Origin: Stenopsyche tienmushanensis
Lineage: Eukaryota; Arthropoda; Insecta; Trichoptera; Stenopsychidae
Length of the DNA: 64,000 nt
Reading direction: 5' to 3'
Assembly (NCBI GenBank): GCA_008973525.1
Contig: WACJ01000118.1
Coordinates: 558,001 to 622,000, forward strand
Shown: piece by piece, positions 36,001 to 49,300 of the stretch
Layout: each line of letters opens with the position of its first letter
How positions within the stretch are numbered: the first letter of the stretch is position 1
Made by a program: the position numbers and the translations under genes
Notes under the pieces: model-generated
What the model was told of the DNA's origin: nothing
The model's input: only the letters and a program-made list of their open reading frames with translations
Databases searched by the model: none

Positions 36001-38715
36001 GAATTTAAAGAACTACTCCGGCACCGGATGATTGATCCACACCAGATGCGCCATTCATTGAATTGAGCTCTAAAAAGCGCAGATAAAGTTGAGCTCTCTC
36101 TCAAATGAAAACAAATATAAAAGCTTTATTTAATTTACCTCCGCCAGGGTGCGAAGTTAGAAAAGATCATAAAAATGATAAATTTTTGTACCAGTTGTAC
36201 CCCAGTCATAAACACCTGCATATTATTATCCACCCCGGAGAAAAGGAACAACGTCCCTTTTTGCATTTATTCTCCCCTAGAACAATGAGCGGTCTTCACC
36301 CCTTCGCCACCCACCCTCCTTAGGATTGGCTGCATCAATACAATAAGTCTGGTGCAACAATAAAAAACCTAATACCAGAAAAGTCAACAGAATGCATCCC
36401 TCGAGGACGCACCCCCTCGCATAGACGGCCTTCTTAATATTAGACAAACAATGAATCCTCCAGAAAGAAAATGTGATTTGTTCCACGCTACCTTTTAACA
36501 ACTGCCTCGTTATGGCATGCATAATAGAACGTAATGCTTAGACTGAACAAATATTAGACCACAAACCACAATTTATGGCAGACATAATCGCATTATTTTT
36601 TTTTGCACTCAAAATTTTATTACGCTTTCGATCCATGAATTTACCAAAAGGTAATTCATTTACAGTCTCGAACAGATTATTAATTCGCCTAGAAAAGAGC
36701 TTTGGGATTACACACTCTATTAGTCATCATTTTGAGCTTAAGTATTGTGCCAATTTATTCTGTCATGCTACATAATCGAGTAATATTATTGTCAATGGTT
36801 AAATTGATATATAAATCGCAGGGCTGTAATAAGGGCGTGGCAAAGCAGGTGCCCGTCGCGGGCGCAACTGGACTCGGGGCGCAAAACGCTGAATACCGAT
36901 CCGGTCAAGAGTTGCACATGATTTTTATTTTACTCAACCATTCTTCTTTAAATGAGCCAACACTGATTGACTGTCCGTTTTTATAATATGTATTAAGTTC
37001 TCTAATCCCTATTTTCTTCGTTATCGTTATGTTCATGTATGGCATCCGATCGCGAGACGCTCATTCGTTATATCAGCGGTCCGAAAAGCGGACCAATTGA
37101 GCATACAAACATTGAGGCCACTCCGTCTTCTTTTAAAGCTTTTTGCGGAATTTTCTATGATCTGTACGATCACGGTAACATAGAATCCAGACACTTTTTA
37201 ACATAGTATTTTTTTTACAACAGTAACTGCCATCTATACGTTAGGTCGGGTACTTTTGGGACTTTTTTTTTTTTTTTTTTTTTTTGTATATATTTTAAAA
37301 TATAATATTTAATATATTGCATTTATGAACCGTTACCATGTGGTCACACTTCTAATGGTTCATAATTAAAATCATATTGCTCACTCTACTTTTATTGTAT
37401 TGCAATTTTATTTTAGACAAACTTATTGTTCATTTGAATTGAGATCTATTTTATAGACATTGAATGCCATTAAATGCGTATAATTTTTGAATATTTAGAA
37501 TCAAATTGAATTCGTGGCAGGCATTTTTGAATCATTCAGATCCTAATCAATGTATTTAGTATTTTTCAAAGAGAAGTTTTATCGTTTTCACATAAAGATA
37601 ATGATTTTAATAGTGTTTATTACTAAAATTCTCCACGTAAATTATGAAGGCGATGACCAAACATGGTAACCGGTTGCGATTTGATCGATATTTTTTTTGA
37701 TTGAAGATTACAAATGGGGTCCGTAGACACACGGTCCATTAGTGGTTCAATACGTAATAATATATTGGGTCATTGCGTAATGTAATAATTTAGCCGGGAT
37801 ATGACAGATTGTGTTATAAGGCTCGCCCTATAATTAGGTTTAATTTGTCATGGTATACTTGTGGGATGGGGTTGAAATGGGCTTAATTAAAAGAAGAGAG
37901 GAAAAAATTGCTAAGCTTGTCGACAACGATGGCGGCGCTTTGTAACGGGGTGGTTTTTTTAACGTGTAGCCGGTCGTAAAAGCGAGTGCACCGCAGCGAG
38001 AGGGTTACGCGAACGAAAGAACGAAAAGTACAAGGGTAAACACAAATATGTACGCAGCAACGACTCGAGAGAAAATAATTTAATAGAGAATGACAATACT
38101 GAATAAGCGGGAGAAAATGCCGGGAAAGCTCCCTCGATTATAAGGCCAAACAAAGTCGGATACAACGGACAAACTTGGATGTTAAAACAAGTTAGATGTA
38201 TAACAGGGCTGTGTGCATGAAGTTCTTAAACTTTAAGCCGCGGCAGCATAAGCTAGGGGTGGTTATTTTGATTTGAAAAAAAAACCTGCATAAAACGTAA
38301 TCAAATCTTGGGAAATGCACTTTTGGGAAACGGAAGTTTGTTTGCTACTTTGCTATTTCTTGTTTCATCACGCTAATGTGTGAGCAAATTGTATTATAAG
38401 GTTAAACACTGATATACTGATGCACAGAAACTATTCTTATTAGAGCTTTTTAAAGTCATAAATGGGCTAATCATTTGAAGTCATATTGTTGCTTAAGATG
38501 CAGAGGGTTAAGTGAAAAGCTAAATATTTTGATAAGACTATACCATAATATTCTGTGATTGTGTCTGTTCTATATAAAATCTTCCATAGATTTAAATTTG
38601 GAAAAAATATACAAGAAAAGGAATCAAATCCAAGCCAATTTATTTTTTCCTCTCAGGAAATAAAAATATACTTAATATGATGGTTTCCCATTGCATTGAG
38701 TGACGAAACTAAATA
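33060..38715. other. Gene-free interval
   Basis: No supported gene in about 5.6 kb. Open frames are 94 codons or less and unrecognised. Contains a 23-nt T run (37263-37285) and a short hairpin GGTCCG/CGGACC near 37078. GC-richer patches occur around 34.7, 36.8 and 37.9-38.2 kb. Confidence 0.5.
37263..37285. repeat. Poly(T) tract, 23 nt
   Basis: Uninterrupted T run. It could be the A-tail of a reversed retroposed sequence, but no recognisable element abuts it. Confidence 0.85.
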
Positions 38716-39165
38716 CACTCAAATTTTTTTTTGTGCGACTTGTTTTTGTGCGATTTTGAAGTTATGCGGTTTTTTTAAAGCAGTTTTTTTTATTTTTTTT
38801 TTTTCATAAAACGTACGTATCGAGATATTTTGGATAACATAGGAAATAAATCATCAACACTAACCGAAATTTGAAAAAATACTGTAATTTGGGACTGCAT
38901 TGCATCTGTTATCGCTGAATTACGACTACGCTCTTTATTCTGGTTTAGTTTTTTGAAAAAAAAAAGACTTTTAAAAAGACATTCTCCAAAAGAATTTCTA
39001 AAATTCTAGTTCTTAAGCTTTAATTAATTAATGTACTTCAAACTGGGTACGAATCTTTTCTATGTAACTCTCTATTATTCCTACCAGATTTATGTCAAAG
39101 TTTAGACACTGGGTATATTATTTCTTCCGAAGAGGAAAGCGATTGAGTCATATCGAAAATCGCAA
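38716..39165 (+). mobile_element. Non-autonomous pogo/Tigger-like repeat, copy B
   Basis: The left end is clear: TA (38714-38715), then CACTCAAATTTTTTTTTGTG, then GTGCGATTTTGAAGTTATGCGG. The body is collinear with copy A (24822-25514), including GAAATAAATCATCAACACTA, AATTTGGGACTGCAT and CTTCAAACTGGGTACGAATC. The right end found in copy A is missing here, so it is truncated at about 39165. Confidence 0.5.
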
Positions 39166-41101
39166 CGAAAATGATCATACAGCAATGATAGTCTGTAATT
39201 AAAATAATTAGTATTTATCTAGTGGATGTCTGGTATTTGAGATGCCAGATGTCAGACATCCTTAAAATTTTACCAATGATGCAAGATGTCCTTTAAATGT
39301 TACCAAAAATGTTATTTTTTAATTGCCTTATGGTTTGCCTGTATTTTTATTAGCTTTTATTATGCGTATATCATTATATGATGATACCTTTTTAAGTAAG
39401 AGTAAGATTCTCTGTTATGAAAACTTATGCTTTACCACCAATTCATTTTAAACAACAAGCATTCGTATTTCATGATTTGAAACACTAACTGTATATGATT
39501 TTTTTTTTTTGCTTATTTACTATAGATATATCGTAAAGAACGACTTAAGCGGAATAACCTGAATTATGAATGTGTCACGGAATCACACAAAAAGGCGCAG
39601 TTCTTGTGGGCACAGTATATATAGGGTTAATACATTTGATCTCCTAATGTAGTCTGTTTCATTTTTTTTTTCCACAAATAGGATTTGCACCCCTTCCACT
39701 CCATTTATATTTGAGACAAGATTTAAAAAACAAGATTCCTGGAAGAGGCAATACGTAGTCATAATTAAGCGGAATTATACGCAAACGATTTCATGGTAAT
39801 GGGTGGGCCTTGGCGGAATGCTCTCTCCCTGGAATTTAAAGTACGCGTGACGCTCTCCAGATTTGTGATTCAAATGCGAATAAATAACATTTTGCGGATT
39901 GGAAATTCGACTCTGAAACTCCGTGTAGAATTTGATTTATGAACAATATTTATCGTTATTATAATGATTATAATCGGCCCGAACGGCGTACATTAAGATC
40001 GAAAGATATCGAACTAATAGGCGTCGGTATTTTCGTAGCTAGACTGTACCTGATCAGTGATTGATAATTTTTTTCTCATTTAAATTTATTTATACAGAAT
40101 TAATTATATTCGGGCGAATTGCGTGAAGGCCTGGGATTTGTAATTGAATTCGCTGTTTATTTTTGCGTTACTTTTGCGACGACATATTTTAGCATTAATT
40201 CTCCGCGTATCGCATCCGTGCGTCAACACTGGTATAGGCTTTAGCTATATAGTATTAATCCTTCGAATTGATCTGCTAAAATATTACAACGCTTTAACCA
40301 TAAATATTTATATATAAATCAGCATATTTGCGTATGAATCATTTTGGAATAATGGGGAGCCTTTTAAGATTCAACCGGATACATATAATAAATGTATGAA
40401 ACAAAGTCTACTTTACTTTTTCAAACGCTTTGATATAGATTTTTCAAAATAGAAAAAAACTATGAAGCTAAATTGTTGACGCCAAATTTTTGCCATAAAA
40501 TATTTGATGTAAATCGCTTATGATGTAATAAATTCGTTGGTTTACATCGCTTTTAAAGTTCACTTTCATACTTGACACATTTTTATTATTCAAGCGTTCC
40601 CACGAGAACCTAAACAACATATATAAACGATCTACTTAGGAATTTATTAATTGCAACCTCTCGATGCAGACAATTTCATAAAATCTTGTTGGAGAATAGT
40701 CGATAATATTATTAGATAACAATATATTTAAAAAAAAAAATATTTCAAAAAAATGCTATACATTGAATGTTGAAATTCCTGGATAGAACAAGTTGTATGA
40801 ACGTATAAGGAAATACAGCTATTGAAGTATGTCAAAAAAATAAATTTGGAATATCTGAGCTTTTCATATGGTATGAGACATTACTTATCTAATTTTCTAT
40901 CATTCGTAACGTTTCAGTGATTCTAGCAGACTTTTCGAGTCTCCATTTCGTTGCCTTCGCTGCTGCGACTGTCGCCTTATTCGGTTGCGGAGATATCACT
41001 GGGGGGTCATTAGAAGTGCCGGGTGCTTCTCACCATTATCTTCGATTATGATCCCGGCGTTAATGAGCAGCGGACACACTCTCTTTATGGATGGGATGTC
41101 T
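39166..41101. other. Gene-free interval
   Basis: No supported gene. Contains one copy of the AAGCGTTCCCACG dispersed motif (40592-40618). A possible upstream extension of the R1 relic (about 40920-41100) could not be recognised as coding. Confidence 0.45.
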
Positions 41102-42153
41102 GGATTATGGATGGGATGTTCATAGGGATCTGTTCTGGGGCCCATGCTCTAGAATATCCTGCTTGATGATGCCCTTGACCTGGTACTCCCACAGGATTGT
41201 TTATTGACAGCATATGTCGATGACCTTACTCTCACAACATGCGGGGATTCAAGATCAGAACTGGAGGAAAGAACAAATACAGCCTTAAGGATACTTTGGA
41301 TATGGAGTGAGACTAATAAACTTACTTTTGCAGTGTCAAAATCAAAAGCGATTATGCTCAAGAGCAAACTCATGATCTATCCACGCATTTGGCTGGGTGA
41401 AAGATGCATCTCTGAAGGATGCAGATTCAGAAAAAAACATTAAAATTGCAACCGGGAAAGCGGCCAAGGCTTTTGGCAAAATATCCAGACTGGCGGGCGC
41501 TGATTGGGGTCTTGGCGGCAGACACCTCAGGATTGCCTATGAAGCCATCTACGAGAGTATTGCCACATACGGAGCAGGAGCATGGGCGGACAGGCTTGAA
41601 CACCATGGACGAGATAAGACGGCGAGACGAAGCCTAAACATTGCACAACGGCAGCCACTACTAAGAATTTCTGGAGTGTACAGAACAACTGCTCCAGACA
41701 GCCTCCCTGTCCTTGCAGGGATCACGCCACTAGACCTAAAAGTGCAAATAAAGGCAGCGAGGCACATTAAAAAAGCACGTAGAATAATTAAAGTTGGTAA
41801 CTCTGCTCTATCAGCTGAGGAAGCAGATGGAATTCTTATGGATTCTATTGCCACGAATGATGGTTGAATCCGATCACTGGACTTCCCAGTTCCTGACGGA
41901 GCACAGCCGTTTTGCGGCATATCTGGCAAAAATGAAACTAAAAGATGTTTATATGTGTGGGGATCCTTTTATGGACGCGGATCACGTTCTGTGGTCGTGT
42001 TTGGGCATGTGGGCTCCTGTGCCGTATCAGAGGTCCTTTTTTTGGACCTCTTGGCCACAGGGACTTGGTGGCCAGTCCCAGTGTCTCTTCAGCGTTGAAC
42101 GGATACTATTTTTAATATCTGTCCTCTACCATAACATGTCACTACGGGGTTAA
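41102..42153 (+). pseudogene. R1-clade LINE reverse transcriptase relic, 5' truncated
   Basis: The frame beginning at 41102 carries GCS, stop, GSVLGPML, stop, NILLDDALDLVLP, then AYVDDLTL, the catalytic YxDD box of reverse transcriptase, and NKLTFAVSKSKAIMLK, as in R1-clade LINEs. In-frame TAG codons lie at 41123-41125 and 41150-41152. A frameshift near 41400-41440 leads into the C-terminal segment (GKAAKAFGKISRLAG ... YESIATYGAGAWADRL, ending about 41867). A second shift near 41800-41867 leads into the last segment, with a zinc-knuckle-like CGDPFMDADHVLWSC and a stop at 42151-42153. The endonuclease and the first part of the reverse transcriptase are absent, consistent with 5' truncation. 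A 15-bp direct duplication (41085-41099 and 41105-41119) sits at the 5' edge. It is dead by at least two stops and two frameshifts. Confidence 0.9.
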
Positions 42154-44057
42154 CATATACTTGTATCAACCTAGGCGTGATTATGAAGAAAGCTGAAGAA
42201 ATAGCACCCAGATATGATCTTTTAGGCTGTGTTGGGTTTGATACTAATTATTCATTCTAAATATCACAATAAATTCCATAAGAGCCATTTAATTATTTTT
42301 TGCTTTATTTTATAAATAGTTATTTTTAGAGCGTTTCCACGTAAGCACAGACGACGTAAAACAAATCACAAAGCCGTTTATTATTAAGTTGAGTAATTAT
42401 TGTACATGGAAATATTGTACGTCAGCATGTTAGCATAACTAAAATATTTGGTAAAACCATGGTACATACGATGTATCATTGATATTATATTTCGTCTGGA
42501 ATACGTATATTGTGTTAATTACTAGGTTATCAATTTTGCTTGATTCATTGAAAGTATGATGTATGATATCAAAGATCGTCAGATTTAGAAGATCAAAGAC
42601 GTGACTGCTATAGATGGCATTTAGTATATGATTATATTTTGCATCAACGTCACTTGAAAGGACACCTATTGCGGGCTTATTCTGTATATTATGTTTATAG
42701 TTTATTGGATGGAATTAGCACCCAGATAGTTAGAGGTAATGTGTAATAATTGTGGTAGTAAACATCGAAATATACACTATCTTACAACACATATAGGAAA
42801 CATTGTCGCCCGCGCGTCCCGAGGATCGTTGTGCTTCCACGCACGTCCCGACTTCGCGTCGCGCGTTCCTAATCTGAATTAATGTAGTCCAACAAGACAT
42901 CCAGCAAATGGATTTAGTTCTTTTTCTGTCGTCTGATTAACACAAGTTATGCCAGCGCAGTTTGTAAATTGGACGTCCCGCAATCGCTCTAAGTAAACAA
43001 AACAATTATTCGGCATGATCTAGACACCAGTTTGATGCATTGCCCAGGGCGCAAACATAAACTTTAAACTCCGCCAGATCCAGGACTCGGAGCCATGGTA
43101 ATAAACTACGAACGGAGTCAGCCTGGCTTAATCTAATTAAATTGAGAACAACTCGAAAGACTTTAAGCCGCTCGTCGGAGGGAGCTTGATAAAAAATAAA
43201 TGTTTACCTGCTCCGTGTTAACTCCGGACATTATTTAAACTTCAAAATTTAATTAATGCACTTCTCCAGTTTTTTCTGTAGTCGCTCATCGCATTTGCTC
43301 TCTCAGTTCCGCGCTTATTCGGATAATGTATTTATTCTTTTCTTCGAAGCGTCACAATTTTTAACCCGCTTACGCCCACCGCCTAAAAGTGGGCGGAAAT
43401 TAAATTTTCGCTTTATGCAAAAATATTTGCCATGCGCTTTTGTGGCTGCGGGTTGTCCCGCATTTGAGCGAATAATTTTTATTCAAATAAAATTTGCGCG
43501 TACAATCTGAGCTTCGTGAGTGAATTTATCAGAAAATTAAAACGAGAACGGGGCGAATAAAAGCGCCGGAGAAGCCGACAAATTATGCCATTAAGAAAAT
43601 TCGAGTTAATATTTCATATAATTAATGTTATCAGATATAATTATATACTCTGCCGAGATCGACCAAACGCTTAAGCGAAATTAATGCGCTAACCCACTAA
43701 ATATCCGTTTAATCCCGCGATAAATGTATGGGAAAATACAAGCCAGGCGTAAGAAACGTATTGATATTGCATTTTGATGATTGCTCATAAAAACGTGTTG
43801 TATTAGTCGCCAAAGTGCTCTAGGATACGCTCATCTTGGTGGCCCGCTGAGGGAGTGTTATCTTTAAAACAACAAAAATACTAGTTTGTACTTTATAGAT
43901 TAAAATGCCTCTAAAAAGTCTAAGTAAAAAATCTAAAAAAAGCCGTCACACGGGATGGCCGTTTTTACCTAAATCTAAAATTTTGTCTCGATGATCAAAA
44001 CTTTAAAATATAGAATAAAGTTTTCTATTTCTTCCAAAGAATTCTAAGATTCATACC
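42154..44057. other. Gene-free interval
   Basis: No supported gene. Holds a copy of the GCGTTTCCACG dispersed motif (42329-42356), with GGTACATACGATGTATCAT about 100 bp further on. A GC-richer block at about 42.8-43.7 kb contains only short frames (84 codons or less). Confidence 0.45.
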
Positions 44058-44352
44058 CAGTGGTTGATTTAGCACTTTAGAGACCATTGGCGCAATTTAA
44101 GTTTGAGGCCTTCCAGGCCAATTAGGTTTTTCGACATGGGACAAATTCTGACATTCAACCTCTTTTTATCCTATTACCTGGCATGTGAGTGATAGAATAC
44201 CAAGTTTTTCAATTATGTTACGCGTGCAAAAGTGAAGCCATGTATTCAATAAGGATGAGAATGTCCCTTGAATTACATGGAAGGTGAAAAAACATTTGAG
44301 GTCCCCTATTTGTGAGGTCCGAAGCACACTTCTTTATGGAAATTAGCCACTG
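44058..44352 (+). mobile_element. hAT-type MITE (295 bp)
   Basis: The left end is CAGTGGTTGATTTAGCAC. The right end, reverse-complemented, is CAGTGGCTAATTTCCATA, giving short imperfect CAGTGG-type hAT termini. Flanking octamers TTCATACC (44050-44057) and TACATATT (44353-44360) agree at 5 of 8 positions, compatible with a decayed target duplication. No coding capacity. Confidence 0.6.
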
Positions 44353-46022
44353 TACATATTATTTCGTCGAATAACACATATTTTTCTATGCCATAACAAT
44401 ATAAATGATTGCTTTATAACAATGAAATCATAGTGAATCATCAACAAAGTTAATGCTTGGAGCTAGACAAGTTCAAATTATAGCAAATGAACTTGATCAA
44501 TAAAAATGAATGCATTTATTAATGAGGGCGATATCGTAATTTCAAAATATAAGTCAATTTCTATAGCGATATGATCAGGTATTTGTATCAAAATGTCTCT
44601 TAAATCACCAGCAAATTAATGCTTTTAAGATCTTCAATCGAAAAATTGCATTATTAAAATGAGACAAGATGATTTAAATAAGTAAAATATCATCTACACA
44701 TGAGATTTGAAGCACTATGAACGATTGATCTAAATTTAAATTGATTGTATTATTGCACATTTAACAGGATTGAATTGACGCCAATGGGTTCAACGTCAAA
44801 TGCATTGACAGGCCTAAGTCCAGGATTATCCATGCCACAATACCACTTGGTTTATTAATACGTTGAACTTATTAGTTTAAACATGTCCAATAGGCGATTT
44901 ATAGACATTGTCAGAATATGAACTATTATTAAGATTTGGAATTGAATTGTTAGTCTTTCTATATAAATATTTGTAGCTTGATGGACAATAGTTTTTCTCT
45001 GTATAAAAGTGTCCTCGTTTTATAACGATGGTCCTCTAGATTACAAAATAAGATATGAGCTCTTAAGCAAGGCTTTATAGGATTCAGGCAATTAAGCAAT
45101 GTTTGAATAGCGTGGCGCCCGCGGGCTCCCCGGCTAGTCTACGGCTCTCAATTCCATAATCGATCATTTTCGTTGCCAAGTTGGTCCGCTGCATAAAAAT
45201 TCCGCGGAACAAAGTATGCAGCAACTTTTAATAAACTGCAGTTGCAATGAATAAATATAAAAATACGAAAATTTTATATCGGCGGAGTTACCAAACTTGG
45301 CACGGGAGTATATCCGCACGAATTAGATGTCAAAAGCATGGAAATATTGTGGCACGCTCGTATGAAAAACCAGTTGAAGAATTGGAATCTGCAATCGCTG
45401 GGAATAATGCAATTTTGAATTTCGAGCGCAATGGAAGGCTAATTGGAAAAATGGAAATGTTTTCGCATGTCAGAGTAACGAAAATGCTTCATTGAAATTT
45501 CGACGCTATTTCATTATGATACTTTGTTTTGTAGCGGCCGGTATCGTTTATTGATTAGCATTGATTTTGGGATAGCAATCAGTTTAGCAAGAATGAAAGA
45601 ATCGGTGTGGAAACTCGATAATTGAATCTCACCCTGAAGAGTTCCTCGCCTGGAGGTAATTATCTTTTTAAAGAGATTTCCCGAGTAATATTTCCCGGTA
45701 GTGAGCGGGAGCGAATTCGAGAAGATAGTTGGTTCAGTATCGAAATATGATTACGGCGTATTACAAAATTGTCGGCTTTAATTAACTGTTAACAATAATA
45801 CATTTACCGAGGAGTAACTGGTGATTTTCAATGCTTCCAAGACAATATTTCAGATTGAAAAATGTCCCACAATAATAAATTAACGCCAAACTTACTGTTA
45901 ATCATGCTGAATGGATTAATCGACATACCTGCAACAAAAACACAACAAGATCATTAGTCATCTTTAATTTAAAATTGTCATTTATATTAAGACTATGCTG
46001 ATGATACAACAAGATAAATTTA
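44353..46022. other. Gene-free interval
   Basis: No supported gene. An 82-codon plus-strand frame (45247-45495) is unrecognised. Nothing else seen. Confidence 0.45.
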
Positions 46023-46100
46023 ACTCAATAAATTCGTAGGATTAATTCGGGCTCGTTTTATAGCAATTTTTGAAACAAATACCCTACGAACTTATTGAGT
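46023..46100. mobile_element. Tiny (78-bp) mariner-type MITE, copy 2
   Basis: Termini ACTCAATAAATTCGTAGG (46023-46040) and CCTACGAACTTATTGAGT (46083-46100) are 18-bp inverted repeats with one mismatch. TA immediately precedes the left end. Related to 29814-29900. The interior is about 42 bp, so it is non-coding. Confidence 0.75.
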
Positions 46101-46211
46101 GATGTATTATATATTAGCGGAGGCGAAACTTTAAGAAGGAATTCCAGGATAAAATATATAGTGTAACGTCAAACGATTAATAATCTAGCATACACAATGT
46201 TGATGGTAAAT

Positions 46212-46393
46212 GATTTTGATAGTTCAACGTGTGTTGGCGTAATTTTCAGCAAATAATTACAGGAAATGGTTAAAGAGATGAACAGCTACGTAATAACATT
46301 AGTAAAAAGGAAAGATGATGATACAATTATATAGCTTCTTGTTGATGAATATATCTCAGACGATTTCGTTAGTATTATAATAAATCCCTAAAT
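46212..46393 (+). repeat. Diverged coding-like repeat of unknown origin, copy 1
   Basis: Matches 51785-52021 in DNA and in one reading frame. Conceptual translation includes DFDSSTCVGVIFSK, VITLVKRK and LLVDEYISDDFVSII, interrupted by at least two in-frame stops and shorter than the other copy by a deletion. The agreement is better in the protein frame than would be expected for purely non-coding repeats. I do not recognise the family. Confidence 0.5.
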
Positions 46394-49300
46394 ATCTATT
46401 TTAATTTCGTAATTGTAAGTCTTCAGCTGGTCAAAGATGTGCGAAAATGAAAACCATATTTGTTCCATGGATTAGAACATTATCAATAGGCTCCTTGGAG
46501 TTTCCCATCAGTGTTAATTGAATCAAAATGAGCTTTCATGCCATATAATCAGTTTTTCATTCATCAGATTTCAAATGCATGTTTCGTTAATTTGAATAAT
46601 TCAAAAATGCATTTCATTCTGAGACATCATTCCGTTCAGTAATGGTAACTAAAATCAAACCCAAGAACGAAATCATCATATATATTTGACTATTATTTAA
46701 AATTATTCTGTTGTCCTTGGGATGTTTTCTTTGATCTTTGATGAAAAATATTTTTCATCAAATCAAGTTTGTAAGACCAAATAAGAAAGAAGGATACGAC
46801 TTTATACATGAAGAATTTTATAATCCATGGTAATAAATCTGAGAAATTAATTCAATGAAGCATATGATCACATTGCATTACATAAATTCCATTTGGGAGT
46901 CATCGAACACCCTTCTTATATACTGGATTCATTCCATTGTTTCTCAGGACACTAAAATCATATTACTATCCATAAAAGATCATGACATAATCGGACAATG
47001 CAGCTTTACCGCCCATTCATTTGGTGTACCCAGATTAGCACAAAAAGCCGAAGACGTATCTGTGCGGTTCCCGCCCAGCGCCACCGCCGTAAAATCCTTC
47101 CGCCCAGTTGTTTTTATTGCATATCCTGAATATCCTTGCAGTAAAACCAAACTTGCATATATCGCACTTATCCCTCCGGGGCCATGTCGGAGTGAAGAGC
47201 CACGTTAAGCTCTTCAGATCCGCATAATAAGCGATGTGCTGTAAATCCTTACACTAAACAAGGACGTGGCCGCGGCAACCGGGACATCTACAAAGACACC
47301 GGGCGCGCAAGGACGAGGGGGTGCATTTAAAACCCATTAGGATCCTAATTCCATTTTCATTCGGAATCATGCGGCTACTGGCTTTGGGATTCGCATGTGA
47401 GCCACCATCGTACGGATAATCGTTTTAAATTGTCATTTTAAAATCAATATCGTGTTAGTATGTACCTATTCGGAGAATTGAAAAACGGACTAATCCTTTG
47501 GTCCTATTCGAATCGTCACGCTGTTATTTGAAAATAATGACACGAAGACATCTGCATTCTAATCCGTCCGGTTGTTCAACATTGGTAGTGCAGACTAATC
47601 GATTCTATACGATGTTGCAAAACGCTGCATAATAAGCGTCAAACGCTCATTTATCCACATTAGCTATTTAATACTATATGTTCAAGGGTCATCATAGTAT
47701 TACGATGATGTAAGTCTATTAAGTAGATAAATCTCGAATCATTTAACGAGCATCTTCGGATACAAGTCGTAAAATACAAAGTGATTTAGATGAGTGCTTT
47801 TCAATATGATAATTTAAATTTAAAAGAGTTGTTGAGAAAAAAGTGAAAATTTACTTCTTGTCGGTTAATAGCATTTTAGAAAGGTTTTTGATCAGTTTCA
47901 ATAATATTTTTGTACATAAATGACCTAAAAAATTGTCATTAGATAATTCACATTGAAGATCTATCGTTTAATAGTAAATTCCGGAATAACGTAGAATGTC
48001 TTTTTTGGGGTCTTAACTATTATCTTTTATTTATGGAGAGATAGAGATTATAACTATGAGCCTGTGAGAAGGACATCTTCCCGCAGCCAAGGCTATTCAA
48101 CAACTCCCCTTTTTTGCATGCAATAAATTAATTTCATATTTAATCTGACTTTGGATTTATATTTTCATATCATGGAAGCGCAATATTAAAAGCTCGGCTC
48201 GCTTAGAGGATGAAGTGTAAAAGTCGCCATTTTATTACCAGACCTAAATAACATAGTATTAATTTTAATATGTATTGTATTTTTCTATTTTGCATAAGCG
48301 TCAAAAATATAAACGTCCGCTTAATTCTGATTGAGTGATCATTTTTAACAAATTTAATACCTAAATGGTATTTTTCCGTCATCGTTGTAAACAAGCTGCG
48401 AAATTAAACTCGATTTTGCTCGTTTATATCCTATTAAAATTAAATTTTACAGCGATACTATCTCCGATTTTATCCGGATAATGGACAATGCAGGGGTCTG
48501 TACTGGTGGTGGTTATTTAATCGATAGCTTAATGCAACAAACTGCTTCCCATAGGTACATGAAGTAATTAAGCTAAAAAATAATGGTGTCGGTTGCAGGC
48601 TTAGCCGGGAGTTAAGTAAGGCTTTATCGACAATATACAACGTGGCGATGTATGCTATTTAAAACACTAACGATGGCCGTTAATGAGATCCACTTATAAG
48701 ATAAGTCCCGCCCGATCGTCTTCCGCGGGATGAAATTTTTAGCAGGTATAAATAAATAATGCCTGTTTTTTAAATTCGGATGTGATTTAATCAAGGCGGT
48801 TTTGGCCAACGAGCTTTGTAGAGCGCAAAACCGAATAATGGCAGAACCGCACACGCCAAAGTCGAGTGTGTAGTACTTGATGTTGGGTACTCAGGATCTG
48901 GTGCAATATTTGCTGGACACTGCAGCAAGCAGGTTAGCGGCGAAAGGATCTCGGCTTGGCTTACAATTAACCCCCTATTTACATGAGAGCCTGGCAAAAC
49001 CAAATCCTCCTCTATATTCAGAAACTACTGAAAGCAAAACGATGTTATTGTGGGAATTAAGTCAATGCGATCCTATTAAAGACATAAACTCCCCGACGCG
49101 CGCGCTTTGCCCCGGACAATCCGAAAAATGTTTGCGGATGTCTTTCGTGTTTTTTTCGCATATCCGGGGCGCAGTTGACACTTAAGCCCCAGTTCATTTC
49201 GCAAATCCTATCATCGCTATGAAATCCAATCATTTTTGAAGGATTCTCCCGATTGAGGAGGTCTCCCATTGACCGCACCACTCCCAATTGACAAAGGGTG

